Numbered from the stretch's first letter, positions 15,712 to 26,488 are shown. The stretch is 64,000 nt of DNA from Crenobacter intestini (GCF_004919095.1 NZ_STGJ01000002.1:186001-250000); one strand, 5' to 3'. Notes: generated by a model from the sequence alone, not told the origin. A program made the numbers and translations.

Positions 15712-16581
15712 ATGGCGCACGTTTCAGGCGGCGCGCCGCGCCGCTCGCTGGTGCTGTCGGCCGGGCTACACCTGCTGGTGGCCGGCCTGCTGCTGGTGAC
15801 GTTCGCGCCTGAGGTGAAGCTCACCGGCGCGCCGCCGATGTCGGTCGAGCTGATCGCCGGCGGTGGCGACGGCAAGCCGGGCGGCGCACGCCCCGCGCCG
15901 GTTGCCCCGGCCGAGCCTGCACCGCCTGCGCCCGAAGCTGCGCCCGTGCCGCAAGCGGCGCCGACGCCCGCCGTGCCGGCCCCGCCGCCGCCTGCGCCGC
16001 CCCTCGCCGACGCCAAGGTCAAGCTCGCCGACGCCAAGGCGCCGGCACTGGCCAAGCCGCAACCCGCGCCGCCCGAGCCGCCGGCCAAGCGCCCGCCAGC
16101 CAAGGCGGAGGCCGCCAAGGCCGAGCCCAAGCCCGCGCCGACCAAGGCTTCGCCAGGCAAGGCGCCAGCTGCCAAGGGCGGCAATATCGCGGACGATTTG
16201 TTGTCCGACCTGGGCGGGCCGGCCGGCCCCGGCGCCGGCAGCGTCAGCCAGAAAGGCGGCAAGCAGGGCGTGGTCGGCGGCTCGCCGAACGGCCGCGCCG
16301 GCGCCGACGCCGGCTATCTGGACCGCGTGCGCGGGCGCATCCGCCCGTACGTGGTGGTGCCGCCGGGCCTGTCCGGCAACCCGGAGGCGGTGCTCAAAGT
16401 GACGCTGCTGCCGACGCTCGAGGTGCGCCAGGTGAAGCTTATCAAGTCGAGCGGGTCGGCCGCGTACGACGACGCGGTGCAGGCCGCGGTGTGGCAGGCG
16501 CGCAGCTTCCCGCCGCTGCCTGCCGGTGCGAGCTTCGCCGACTACCGCGAATACACGTTGCGGTTCCGGCCGCGCGACTGA
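15712..16581 (+). CDS. tolA: TolA, periplasm-spanning Tol protein
   Basis: A 289-residue protein with one N-terminal membrane helix (about 13-32; SAGLHLLVAGLLLVTFA). A long Ala/Pro/Lys-rich extended domain (about 50-175) follows, and then a C-terminal globular domain (about 200-289) of the TonB/TolA fold. That domain includes YLDRVRGRIRPYVVVPPGL and ends in YREYTLRFRPRD. TolA spans the periplasm and contacts TolB and Pal during cell division. The central domain is proline-rich and shorter than the helical E. coli TolA domain II. It is tightly packed between tolR and tolB. Confidence 0.9.
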   Translation: MAHVSGGAPRRSLVLSAGLHLLVAGLLLVTFAPEVKLTGAPPMSVELIAGGGDGKPGGARPAPVAPAEPAPPAPEAAPVPQAAPTPAVPAPPPPAPPLADAKVKLADAKAPALAKPQPAPPEPPAKRPPAKAEAAKAEPKPAPTKASPGKAPAAKGGNIADDLLSDLGGPAGPGAGSVSQKGGKQGVVGGSPNGRAGADAGYLDRVRGRIRPYVVVPPGLSGNPEAVLKVTLLPTLEVRQVKLIKSSGSAAYDDAVQAAVWQARSFPPLPAGASFADYREYTLRFRPRD

Positions 16582-16599
16582 TTGTTTGAAGGGACACGC

Positions 16600-17880
16600 A
16601 TGCTGAACAGCCTGTGGTGCCGGCGCCTGGCCGGCCTGCTTCTTTTGTGGGTGGCGGCCTTCGCGCGCGCCGACCTGTCGGTCGACATCGTCGGCGGCGG
16701 CGCCAACCGCTACCCGCTGGCGGTGCCGGCGTTCGCGGGCGAAGCGGCAGGCGATGCGCTGACCGGCATCGTGCGCGGCGACCTCGCGCTGACCGGCATG
16801 GTCGATCTCAAACCGGTGCCGGCAGGCGCCATCGCTGCCGACGCCGCCCAACTGAACGCGCCGGTGTGGCGCACGCTGGGCGCCTACGCGGTGCTCGCCG
16901 GGCGCATGAGCACGGGTGCAGGCGGGCTCACCCGCGTCGACTACCAGCTGGTGCAGCTCGCACCGCGCAAGGTGCTCGCCGAAGGCGGCTACGAAGTGCC
17001 GCCCGCCGCGCTCGCCGACGCTGGTCACCGCATCGCCGACGCCGTCTACCGCGCGCTGTTCGGCGAGCCGAGCTTCTTCCTCAGCCGCATTGCCTACGTG
17101 CTGAAGGAAGGGCGCGGCAGCTACGCGCTGCAGGTGTCTGATGTGGACGGGCGCAACGCGCGCACCGTGCTGCGCTCGAAGGAGCCGATCATCTCGCCGG
17201 CGTGGAGCCCGGACGGTGGCCGCCTCGCCTACGTGTCGTTCGAGACCGGCAAGCCGGTAGTGTGGGTGCAGGACCTCGGCAGCGGCCAGCGCCGCGTGCT
17301 CGCCAACTACCGCGGCAGCAACTCGGCCCCGGCGTGGCGCCCGGACGGGCAGGCGCTGGCGGTGGTGCTGACCACCAGCGGCAATTCGCAGATTTATCTG
17401 GTCGGCGCTGGCGGCGGCGCGCCGCAGCGGCTGACCCGCTCGGGCGCGATCGACACCGAGCCCGACTTCAGCCCGGACGGCAGCCGCATCGCCTTCGTGT
17501 CCGACCGCAGCGGCGGCCCGCAGGTCTACGTGATGCCGGCCACCGGTGGCGAGCCGCAGCGCATCAGCTGGCAGGGCAGCTACAACGTGTCGCCGCGCTT
17601 CTCGCCGGACGGCAAGCAGCTCACCTATATGCGGCGCGAAGGCGGCCGCTTCCGCGTGGTGGTGCACGATTTGGCCAGCAACGACGCGCGGGTGGTCAGC
17701 GACGAGGTGTACGGCGAGTCGCCGAGCTTCGCGCCGAACGGCCGCATGGTGCTCTTTGCGAGTGACGCAGGCGCGAGGAGCGTGCTGTGGGCGAGTTCGC
17801 CCGACGGCACCAGCAAGGTACGCCTGGGGACCGTCAGCGGCGAGGTGCAGGACCCCGCGTGGGGCCCGGCCCGCCCTTAA
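16600..17880 (+). CDS. tolB: TolB, periplasmic beta-propeller protein
   Basis: A 426-residue exported protein with a signal peptide (cleavage after AFARA, near residue 24), an N-terminal alpha/beta domain (about 25-155) and a C-terminal six-bladed propeller. The propeller is marked by repeated blocks such as ISPAWSPDGGRLAYVSF, DTEPDFSPDGSRIAFVSD and VSPRFSPDGKQLTYMRR. It binds Pal and TolA. The ATG at 16600 follows GAAGGGA; an upstream TTG at 16582 is less likely. Length is normal for TolB. Confidence 0.95.
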   Translation: MLNSLWCRRLAGLLLLWVAAFARADLSVDIVGGGANRYPLAVPAFAGEAAGDALTGIVRGDLALTGMVDLKPVPAGAIAADAAQLNAPVWRTLGAYAVLAGRMSTGAGGLTRVDYQLVQLAPRKVLAEGGYEVPPAALADAGHRIADAVYRALFGEPSFFLSRIAYVLKEGRGSYALQVSDVDGRNARTVLRSKEPIISPAWSPDGGRLAYVSFETGKPVVWVQDLGSGQRRVLANYRGSNSAPAWRPDGQALAVVLTTSGNSQIYLVGAGGGAPQRLTRSGAIDTEPDFSPDGSRIAFVSDRSGGPQVYVMPATGGEPQRISWQGSYNVSPRFSPDGKQLTYMRREGGRFRVVVHDLASNDARVVSDEVYGESPSFAPNGRMVLFASDAGARSVLWASSPDGTSKVRLGTVSGEVQDPAWGPARP

Positions 17881-17925
17881 AGCATGTTCCAACACCGACC
17901 ATTTTTCAGACCAAGGGGGTTTACC

Positions 17926-18435
17926 ATGTTCAAGCGAGTTTTGATGGCTTCCGCAATCGCGTCGCTGCTGGCCGCGTGTTCGAGCACGCAGCCGCCGGCA
18001 CCGGCCGACACCGCGCCCGCCGTACAGCAGCCGGTGGTGACCGCGCCGGTCACGCCGGCGGTTGACGCCGCCGCCGAGGCGCGCCTGGCTGCCGAGCGCG
18101 CGCGTCTGGCCAAGGAGAGCGTGTACTTCGACTTCGACTCGAACGCGATCCGCGCCGACCAGCAGGCCCGCGTCTCGCAGCACGCCGAGTTCCTCAAGGC
18201 GAACCCGGGCCAGCAGGCGCAGATCCAGGGCAACACCGACGCGCGCGGCAGCCGCGAGTACAACCTCGCGCTCGGCCAGCGCCGTGCCGAGAGCGTGAAG
18301 AACGCGCTCGAAGTGCTCGGCGTGAAGGGCGATCAGCTCGAAGCGGTCAGCTACGGCAAGGAGAAGCCGCGCGCCGAAGGCTCGAGCGCGGCGGACTTTG
18401 CCGAGAACCGCCGCGCCGACGTCGCCTACCGCTAA
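17926..18435 (+). CDS. pal: Peptidoglycan-associated lipoprotein Pal
   Basis: A 169-residue outer-membrane lipoprotein. The lipobox is LLAAC with the lipidated Cys at about residue 18, followed by a Pro/Ala-rich linker. The OmpA-like peptidoglycan-binding domain (about 65-169) has VYFDFDSNAIR, IQGNTDARGSREYNLALG and RRAESVKNALE. It anchors the outer membrane to peptidoglycan and is moved by the Tol complex. The start at 17926 (MFKRVLMAS) has an AAGGGGG site. One in-frame ATG upstream gives an unconserved extension. Confidence 0.95.
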   Translation: MFKRVLMASAIASLLAACSSTQPPAPADTAPAVQQPVVTAPVTPAVDAAAEARLAAERARLAKESVYFDFDSNAIRADQQARVSQHAEFLKANPGQQAQIQGNTDARGSREYNLALGQRRAESVKNALEVLGVKGDQLEAVSYGKEKPRAEGSSAADFAENRRADVAYR

Positions 18436-18519
18436 GCGGGCGGTTTTCCGGGCGGCTTGTCTAAGCTGGTCGGGTAGGGTGGGTGCCGTCGCGCCCGCCC
18501 CTTGCCCGAGGATTCCATC

Positions 18520-18954
18520 ATGCCAAGACTGCTGCCCCTGACCCTGCCCGTCCTGTTGCTCGCCGCGTGTGCGGGCACGCCCCGCCCGTCGGCGTCGCCG
18601 CTCGAGCCGGTGGCGCCCCGTCCCGACCTCGCGATGGGCGGCATCGGCCCGGTGCTTGGCATCAGCCTGGGCGCCGCCGCGTGCCCGGGCGCGCCGCAGA
18701 CCATGCTGTTCTATCCGTTCAGCGAGGCGGAGCGCAAGGCACTCGAAGAGAGCGCGCGTTGCCTGAAGGCCAACCCGGGCCAGCGCGTGGTGTTGCGCGG
18801 CCACGGTGCCGGTGACGCCGCGCGGCAGGCTGCGGCAGCCGCGCTGCAGGGCGCGGGTGCCAGCGCCGCGCAGATCGTGCCGAGCTTCGGTGCGGCGACC
18901 GCCGGCGACAAGCCGGCCGTCGAGCTCTATTACCCGCCCGTGGCACAACCCTGA
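18520..18954 (+). CDS. Pal-like lipoprotein with a reduced OmpA-type domain
   Basis: A 144-residue lipoprotein inserted between pal and cpoB. The signal peptide ends in the lipobox LLAAC (Cys near residue 18). The mature part keeps the outline of Pal: FYPFSEAERKALEESARCLKANPGQRVVLRGHG matches the start of Pal's OmpA domain, and YYP replaces its final strand. The peptidoglycan-binding centre (NTDARG...YN...R) is missing and the domain is about half length. Four cysteines occur overall. Position and resemblance suggest duplication of pal followed by loss; function is unknown. The ATG at 18520 was chosen because it begins the signal peptide. Confidence 0.7.
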   Translation: MPRLLPLTLPVLLLAACAGTPRPSASPLEPVAPRPDLAMGGIGPVLGISLGAAACPGAPQTMLFYPFSEAERKALEESARCLKANPGQRVVLRGHGAGDAARQAAAAALQGAGASAAQIVPSFGAATAGDKPAVELYYPPVAQP

Positions 18955-18988
18955 ACCGGCGGCGCCGCCGCCCCAAGTGGAGAACCGA

Positions 18989-19741
18989 ATGTCCATTCGC
19001 CGTCTGGCCCCGCTCGCGCTACCGCTTATGCTCGCCGCCTGCGCGAGCACGTCCGAGCTCGACGAAACCCGTGCCCGTCTCGACCAGGTCAACCGCGAGG
19101 CGACCTCCCGCCTCTCGCAGATCGAGTCGCGGATCAGCAACGAGCGTCTGCTGGAAATGGTCGGCAAGGTCGACGCGATGCAGGCCGAGGTGGCCAAGCT
19201 GCGCGGCGACAACGAGATGCTGCAGTACCGGATCGGCGAGCTCTCCAAGCGGCAGAATGACTTGTACGCCGATATCGACCAGCGCCTCGCCCGCTTCGAG
19301 GGCGGCAGCGCGGCCGGCACGGCGCAGGCTGCGGCGGGCGCGGCAAACGCTGGCGGCGCACCCGCCGCCGACCCGGTGCAGGCTGCGTACGACGCCGCGC
19401 TCGCCCCCCTGCGCGCGCGCGACTTCGCAGGTGCCATCGTCCAGCTCAAGGCGTTCGCCGACGCGCACCCCGCTACGCCGCAGGCGGTGGACGCCACCTA
19501 CTGGCGCGGCGTCGCGCATACCGCGCTTCGCCAGTACGACGCGGCGATCGACATCCAGCGCCGCTTCGCCGAAGAGAACCCCAACCATGCGCGCGCGCCG
19601 GACGCGCTGCGCAACGTCGCCAACGCCCAGCGCGAACTGGAGCAGGTCGACCAGGCGCGCGCGACGCTGCAGAAGCTGATCAAGCGCTACCCGAACTCGG
19701 ACGCCGCCGCCAAGGCGCGCCAGCAACTGAAGTCGATGTAG
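18989..19741 (+). CDS. cpoB: Cell division coordinator CpoB (YbgF)
   Basis: A 250-residue periplasmic protein. The start has a signal peptide, with AACAST suggesting a possible lipobox. A coiled-coil trimerisation region (about 23-110; [14 protein letters not shown]... [21 protein letters not shown]) and an Ala/Gly linker follow. The TPR domain (about 130-250) has [20 protein letters not shown] and [19 protein letters not shown]. CpoB links Tol activity to peptidoglycan synthesis at the septum. It ends the tol-pal cluster. E. coli YbgF is not a lipoprotein, so the cysteine at residue 17-18 is worth noting. Confidence 0.9.
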   Translation: MSIRRLAPLALPLMLAACASTSELDETRARLDQVNREATSRLSQIESRISNERLLEMVGKVDAMQAEVAKLRGDNEMLQYRIGELSKRQNDLYADIDQRLARFEGGSAAGTAQAAAGAANAGGAPAADPVQAAYDAALAPLRARDFAGAIVQLKAFADAHPATPQAVDATYWRGVAHTALRQYDAAIDIQRRFAEENPNHARAPDALRNVANAQRELEQVDQARATLQKLIKRYPNSDAAAKARQQLKSM

Positions 19742-19847
19742 AACCCTGCCGTTTCTTGATGTCAAGATAATAAATGGTAACGGGCGCGCGCCGCGTTCGG
19801 GTAAAATCCGGGCTCTCTCAATCTCAGCTAGACAGGCGGAATACGGC

Positions 19848-20336
19848 ATGATCGAAGTCGGTATCGTGATGGGCAGCAACAGTGACTGGGACGTGATGCA
19901 GCACGCCGCGCGCGTGCTCAAGGAGTTCGGCGTCGCTTTCGAGACGCGGGTCGTCTCGGCGCACCGCACGCCCGATCTGCTGTTCTCCTACGCCGAACAA
20001 GCCGAGGCGCGCGGCCTGAAGGCGATCATCGCCGGCGCCGGCGGCGCCGCCCACCTGCCGGGCATGCTCGCCGCCAAGACCCACGTGCCGGTGCTCGGCG
20101 TGCCGGTGCCGTCCAAGTACCTGCGCGGCGAGGACTCGCTGCTCTCCATCGTGCAGATGCCCAAGGGCATCCCGGTCGCCACCTTCGCGATCGGCGAGGC
20201 GGGCGCCGCCAACGCCGCCTTGTTTGCCGTCGCGCAGCTCGCGACCACCCGCCCGGAACTGGCCGAAGCGCTCAAGGCGTTCCGCCGCCGCCAGGAAGAG
20301 ACGGTGCTCGCGATGACGCTGCCGGAGGTCGAGTGA
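19848..20336 (+). CDS. purE: N5-carboxyaminoimidazole ribonucleotide mutase PurE
   Basis: A 162-residue soluble enzyme of purine synthesis that converts N5-CAIR to CAIR. The conserved start [12 protein letters not shown], the SAHRTPD loop near residue 43, the [11 protein letters not shown] loop near 64 and the final [12 protein letters not shown] are all present; this is the class I PurE that works with PurK. Its stop overlaps the purK start. A CTTGA-TG-TCAAG palindrome (19755-19766) lies upstream, but no clear promoter was identified. Confidence 0.95.
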   Translation: MIEVGIVMGSNSDWDVMQHAARVLKEFGVAFETRVVSAHRTPDLLFSYAEQAEARGLKAIIAGAGGAAHLPGMLAAKTHVPVLGVPVPSKYLRGEDSLLSIVQMPKGIPVATFAIGEAGAANAALFAVAQLATTRPELAEALKAFRRRQEETVLAMTLPEVE

Positions 20337-21475
20337 TGGCTGCGATCCTGCCGCCCGCGATGCTGGGCATCATCGGCGGCGGCCAGTTGGGCCGCATGTT
20401 CACCGTCGCCGCCAAGACCATGGGCTACCGTGTCACCGTGCTCGAGCCCGACCCGCTCTCGCCGGCGGCCGAGTTCGCCGACGTGCACCTGTGCGCGCCG
20501 TACGGCGACGAGGCCGCGCTCAAGGCGCTGGGCGAAACCTGCGCCGCGGTGACCACCGAATTCGAGAACGTCGACGCAAACGCGATGCGCGCGCTCTCCG
20601 CGCTCACCCGCGTGTCGCCGTCCGGCGACTGCGTGGCCGTCGCGCAGGACCGCATCAGCGAGAAGGCGTGGATCGCCAAGGCCGGCCTGCCGACTGCGCC
20701 GTATCTGGCGCTGGAAGGTGCGGACGCGCTCGCCGGTTTTTCCGACGAGGCGTTGTCGGCTTACCTGCCGGGCATCCTCAAGACCGCGCGGCTGGGCTAC
20801 GACGGCAAGGGCCAGGTCCGGGTGAAGACGCCGGCCGAGGCGCGCGACGCGTACGGCGAGCTTGGCGTCGCCTGCGTGCTCGAGAAAATGCTGGAGCTCA
20901 AGCTTGAAGTGTCGGCCATCGTCACCCGCGTGAGCGACGCGCAGTCGGCGGTGTTCCCGCTCGCCGAGAATCGCCACGAGGGCGGCATCCTCGACGTATC
21001 CATCGTGCCGGCGCGCGTGGCCCCCGCGCTTGCCGAACGTGCGCAGGCGATGGCGCTCGCGCTTGCCGACGCGCTGGGCTACGTCGGCGTGCTTGCCGTC
21101 GAATTCTTCGTGCTCGCCGACGACACCCTGGTCGTCAACGAGATCGCGCCGCGCCCGCACAACTCCGGCCACTACACGCTGACCGCCTGCGTGACCGACC
21201 AGTTTCAGCAGCAGGTGCGCGCGATGTGCGGCCTGTTGCCGGGCAAGACCACGCTGCTCACCTCCGTGGTGATGGTCAACCTGCTGGGCGACGTGTGGCA
21301 GGACGACGGCGGCGAGCCCGACTGGTCGGTGCTGATGGAGGCGCCGAACGCGCAGCTGCACCTCTACGGCAAGCGCGAGGCCCGCAAGGGCCGCAAGATG
21401 GGCCACTTCAACGTGATGGCCGACTCGGCCGACGCCGCGCTCGAACAGGCGCAGGCCTTGAAGGACACCCTCTAA
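20336..21475 (+). CDS. purK: N5-carboxyaminoimidazole ribonucleotide synthase PurK
   Basis: A 379-residue ATP-grasp enzyme that carboxylates AIR with bicarbonate and ATP, feeding PurE. It has the N-terminal GIIGGGQLGRMF loop, the ATP-grasp lid with KTARLGYDGKGQ near residue 145, and the metal site VNEIAPRPHNSGHYT near residue 267. The ATG at 20336 overlaps the purE stop; a GTG three bases earlier is possible. The gene ends 10 nt before a terminator. Confidence 0.95.
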   Translation: MAAILPPAMLGIIGGGQLGRMFTVAAKTMGYRVTVLEPDPLSPAAEFADVHLCAPYGDEAALKALGETCAAVTTEFENVDANAMRALSALTRVSPSGDCVAVAQDRISEKAWIAKAGLPTAPYLALEGADALAGFSDEALSAYLPGILKTARLGYDGKGQVRVKTPAEARDAYGELGVACVLEKMLELKLEVSAIVTRVSDAQSAVFPLAENRHEGGILDVSIVPARVAPALAERAQAMALALADALGYVGVLAVEFFVLADDTLVVNEIAPRPHNSGHYTLTACVTDQFQQQVRAMCGLLPGKTTLLTSVVMVNLLGDVWQDDGGEPDWSVLMEAPNAQLHLYGKREARKGRKMGHFNVMADSADAALEQAQALKDTL

Positions 21476-21485
21476 AACCGATTGC

Positions 21486-21511
21486 AGGCGGCCCCCGGGC
21501 GCCGCCTTTTT
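21486..21511 (+). terminator. Intrinsic terminator or attenuator between purK and purC
   Basis: A 7-bp stem AGGCGGC / GCCGCCT with a GC-rich 8-nt loop and a TTTTTA tail. It ends only 21 nt before the purC start, leaving no room for a separate purC promoter after it. Confidence 0.65.
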
Positions 21512-21532
21512 ACCTTTGCTTGTGGAAAGACC

Positions 21533-22411
21533 ATGACCGGCATCACCTCGACCGACCTCAAGAGCCTGAACAAGATCTACGCGGGCAAGGTCCGCGACCT
21601 GTACGCGATCGACGATCAACGCATGCTGATGATCGCGACCGACCGCCTGTCGGCGTTCGACGTCATCCTCGACGACCCGATCCCGGGCAAGGGCCAGATC
21701 CTGACCGCGATCTCCAACTTCTGGTTCGACAAGCTCAAAGACGTGGTCCCCAACCACCTGACCGGCGACAAGCCGGAAGACGTGGTGTCGGCCGAAGACC
21801 TGCCGCAGGTCGAGGGCCGCGCGGTGGTCGCCAAGCGCCTGAAGCCGGTGCCGATCGAGGCGGTGGTGCGCGGCTACCTCGCCGGGTCCGGCTGGAAGGA
21901 ATACCAGCGCTCGGGCACCGTATGCGGCATCGAACTGCCGGCGGGCCTCAAGGAGGCGTCCAGGCTGCCCGAACCGATCTTCACGCCGTCGACCAAGGCG
22001 GCGGTCGGTGACCACGACGAGAACATCGACTTCGCGCGCTGCTGCGAGATCGTCGGCGCGGAACTGGCCGAGAAGGTGCGCGACACCGCCATCCTGCTCT
22101 ACAAGACCGCCGCCGAGTTCGCGGCCACCCGCGGCATCATCATCTGCGACACCAAGTTCGAGTTTGGCCTCGACGAAAACGGCACGCTGACGTTGATGGA
22201 CGAGGCGCTGACGCCCGACTCCAGCCGCTTCTGGCCGGCCGACAGCTACGCCGAGGGCGGCAACCCGCCGTCGTTCGACAAGCAGTTCGTGCGCGACTGG
22301 CTGGAGGCGTCCGGCTGGGACAAGCAGTTGCCGGCGCCGGTGGTGCCGCTGGACGTGCGCGAGAAGACCGCGGCCAAGTACCGCGAAGCACTCGAGCGCC
22401 TGGCAGGCTAA
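21533..22411 (+). CDS. purC: Phosphoribosylaminoimidazole-succinocarboxamide synthase PurC
   Basis: A 292-residue SAICAR synthase. It contains the N-terminal [34 protein letters not shown] near residue 40, and [15 protein letters not shown] and [15 protein letters not shown] near 205-230. The length fits the longer bacterial/yeast-like SAICAR synthases rather than the 237-residue E. coli type. The substrate comes from the PurE/PurK step plus aspartate. It starts at 21533 just after the terminator, so expression depends on read-through or a promoter inside purK. Confidence 0.95.
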   Translation: MTGITSTDLKSLNKIYAGKVRDLYAIDDQRMLMIATDRLSAFDVILDDPIPGKGQILTAISNFWFDKLKDVVPNHLTGDKPEDVVSAEDLPQVEGRAVVAKRLKPVPIEAVVRGYLAGSGWKEYQRSGTVCGIELPAGLKEASRLPEPIFTPSTKAAVGDHDENIDFARCCEIVGAELAEKVRDTAILLYKTAAEFAATRGIIICDTKFEFGLDENGTLTLMDEALTPDSSRFWPADSYAEGGNPPSFDKQFVRDWLEASGWDKQLPAPVVPLDVREKTAAKYREALERLAG

Positions 22412-22417
22412 GGCGCG

Positions 22418-23002
22418 ATGGGCGGGGACGTGCTGCCGGTGCTCACGGGCGCAAGGCTGCGCCTCGTCCCCGCGTGCGAGCGGCACGCCCTCGCTTGCCT
22501 TGCCTACACGCTCGCCAATCGCGCCCACCTCGAGCGCTGGGAGCCGATGGCGCCGCCGCAGTGCTTCACCGAGGCGTTCTGGCAGGCGCGGCTGCGCGCC
22601 CGCGAACGCGAGTGGGAAGAGGGCAGCGGCTTCACCTACCTGCTGACGCTGCCGGGCGCGCCGGCGCGGGTGTTGGGCGCTGTGCACGTCTCCAATATCG
22701 TGCGCGGCGTGCTGCAGGCCGGCTGCCTCGCCTACAGCCTCGACGCGGCGCACCAGGGGCAGGGGCTGATGCACGAGGCGCTGACCGAGGTGATCGCCTT
22801 CGCGTTCGGCCCGCTCTGCCTGCACCGGCTGCAGGCCAACTACCAGCCGGACAATGCGCGTAGCGCGCGGGTGCTTGAGCGGCTGGGGTTCTGCCGCGAG
22901 GGCCTCGCCCGCGACTACCTGTATATCGGCGGCGCGTGGCGCGACCATGTGCTGACCTCGCTGACCAACCCCGCCTTCGACCCCGCGCCGTTCGGCGCCT
23001 GA
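22418..23002 (+). CDS. GNAT N-acetyltransferase, RimJ/RimL type
   Basis: A 194-residue acetyltransferase of the RimJ/RimL branch, whose members acetylate the N-terminus of ribosomal proteins or small amines. The pattern is typical: LRLVPACERHAL at the start, a WxxRLRAREREWEEG helix, VSNIVRGVLQAGCLAYSLDAAHQGQGLMHEAL carrying the acetyl-CoA loop (QGQGLM), and YQPDNARSARVLERLGF near residue 145. It begins 6 nt after purC, probably on the same transcript. The target is unknown. Confidence 0.85.
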   Translation: MGGDVLPVLTGARLRLVPACERHALACLAYTLANRAHLERWEPMAPPQCFTEAFWQARLRAREREWEEGSGFTYLLTLPGAPARVLGAVHVSNIVRGVLQAGCLAYSLDAAHQGQGLMHEALTEVIAFAFGPLCLHRLQANYQPDNARSARVLERLGFCREGLARDYLYIGGAWRDHVLTSLTNPAFDPAPFGA

Positions 23003-23024
23003 ACCCTGCCCGCAGCAGGGTTTG
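23002..23024 (+). terminator. Weak intrinsic terminator after the acetyltransferase gene
   Basis: An 8-bp stem AACCCTGC / GCAGGGTT with a 5-nt loop directly at the stop codon. The following T-run is only three bases, so efficiency is doubtful. Confidence 0.4.
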
Positions 23025-23077
23025 GCCGGCCAGCCCTTTCCGATATGATGGCGGCGTCTTCATGCAAACGTGCTGCC

Positions 23078-24013
23078 ATGCCGCTAGATCCCGTCGTCCT
23101 CTTCTTCCTGCTCGGCCTGGGCGCCGGGCTCGCCCGCGCCGACCTCAAGCTGCCGGCCGCGCTCTATGAAAGCCTGTCGGTCTACCTGTTGCTCGCGATC
23201 GGCCTCAAGGGCGGCGTCGCGCTCGCCAAGTTCGCGTCGCCCGCGCTCGCGCTCGAAGTCGGCGCGGTGGTGCTGCTCGGCGCCGCGCTGACGGTCGCTG
23301 CCTTTGCCTTGCTGCGCCTGAAACTCGCGCGCGCCGACGCGGCGGCGGTCGCCGCGCACTACGGCTCGGTCAGCGTGGTCACCTTCGCGGTCGCGGTCAG
23401 CTTCCTCGCCCGCCAGGGTGTGAGTTGGGAACCCAAGCTCACGCTGTTCCTCGCGGTGATGGAGATGCCGGCGCTGATCGTCGGCGTGCTACTCGCGCGT
23501 TGCGGAGGGCAGCGCCGCGTCGAGTGGGGGCGCCTCGCGCACGAGGTGCTGCTGGGCAAGAGCATGGTGCTGCTCGCCGGCGGCCTGCTGATCGGCTGGG
23601 CGATCGGCGAGGCGGGCATGCAGAAGCTGTCGCCGCTGTATATTGACCTGTTCAAGCCGCTGCTGTCCTTGTTCCTGCTGGAGATGGGTCTGTTGACCGC
23701 CGCGCGGCTGGGGGAACTGCGGCACACCGGCGCGTTCATCGCCGTAGTCGCGCTGGCGGCGCCGCCTGTGTTCGCGCTGGCGGGCCTGGGCACCGCCGCG
23801 CTGCTCGGCCTGTCCGCCGGCGGCGCGCTGCTGCTCTCGGTGCTCGCCGCGTCGGCCAGCTACATCGCCGCGCCGGCGGCGATGCGCATCGCGGTGCCCG
23901 AGGCGAACCCGGCGCTGTCGCTGGCGGCGAGCCTGGGGCTGACCTTCCCGTTCAACCTGATCGTCGGCATCCCGCTGTACTGGTCGTTCACCCGCGTCTT
24001 CTGGGGGGTCTGA
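23078..24013 (+). CDS. sbtA: Sodium-dependent bicarbonate transporter, SbtA family
   Basis: A 311-residue inner-membrane protein with about ten membrane segments in two inverted halves, as in SbtA (DUF897). Family landmarks are GLKGGVALAKF near residue 45, AHYGSVSVVTFAVAVSFL near 95 and FLAVMEMPALIVG near 125. In the second half are LFLLEMGLLTA near 205 and ASASYIAAPAAMRIAVPEANP near 265. SbtA imports bicarbonate with sodium. The ATG at 23078 begins the first helix; earlier in-frame ATGs add an unconserved tail. It overlaps the following PII-like gene, which in cyanobacteria binds and regulates SbtA. Confidence 0.88.
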   Translation: MPLDPVVLFFLLGLGAGLARADLKLPAALYESLSVYLLLAIGLKGGVALAKFASPALALEVGAVVLLGAALTVAAFALLRLKLARADAAAVAAHYGSVSVVTFAVAVSFLARQGVSWEPKLTLFLAVMEMPALIVGVLLARCGGQRRVEWGRLAHEVLLGKSMVLLAGGLLIGWAIGEAGMQKLSPLYIDLFKPLLSLFLLEMGLLTAARLGELRHTGAFIAVVALAAPPVFALAGLGTAALLGLSAGGALLLSVLAASASYIAAPAAMRIAVPEANPALSLAASLGLTFPFNLIVGIPLYWSFTRVFWGV

Positions 24014-24315
24014 TGGAATATCACCACAAGAAACTGCTGACCATCGTCTGCGAGGCGGTGCTCGAGGAGCGCCTGTCGCGCGACGTGCGCCGGCTGGGCG
24101 CGCACGGCCACACCGTCACCGACGCGCGCGGCGGCGGCCTGCACGGCAGCAAGCACGGCACCTGGAGCTTCGACCGCAATATCCGTGTCGAGGTGATCTG
24201 CGACGACGCGGTCGCCGACGCGATCGCCAGCCACGTCGCCGAGCGCTACGCGCGCGACTACGGACTGGTGCTCTACGTCAGCGACGTCGGCGTGATGCGG
24301 CCCGAGCGCTTCTGA
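24013..24315 (+). CDS. sbtB: PII-like signalling protein, SbtB type
   Basis: A 100-residue small ferredoxin-like (PII superfamily) protein. It has the core pattern KKLLTIVCEAVLEERLSRDV, then a glycine-rich T-loop region (TDARGGGLHGSKHG) and VEVICDDAVADAIASHVAERY. Its start codon overlaps the sbtA stop (TGATG), so production is coupled. Cyanobacterial SbtB binds cAMP/AMP and gates SbtA; the same job is inferred here. The C-terminal cysteine hairpin found in some cyanobacterial SbtB proteins is absent. Confidence 0.85.
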   Translation: MEYHHKKLLTIVCEAVLEERLSRDVRRLGAHGHTVTDARGGGLHGSKHGTWSFDRNIRVEVICDDAVADAIASHVAERYARDYGLVLYVSDVGVMRPERF

Positions 24316-24346
24316 CACGGGTGCGGCCGCTGTTTATGCATTTGCG

Positions 24347-26452
<2,106 letters not shown>

Positions 26453-26488
26453 CCCCGAACGGCGGGCCTTGCCCGCCTCACAGGCAAC

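Noticed and set aside
18976-19070. Classifying CpoB as a lipoprotein because of LAACAS at the end of the signal peptide
   Set aside because: The residue after Cys and the usual soluble nature of CpoB leave this undecided; it was noted in the entry but not asserted.
15766-19497. A very long open frame on the minus strand opposite tolA-tolB-pal-cpoB (over 1200 codons)
   Set aside because: It is rich in Arg/Ala/Gly/His, has no recognisable domain, and lies antisense to clearly identified genes. Long antisense frames are expected at this GC content.
19988-22948. A nearly 1000-codon minus-strand frame opposite purE, purK and purC
   Set aside because: It is the complement of well-conserved enzymes; its composition is that of a GC-driven shadow.
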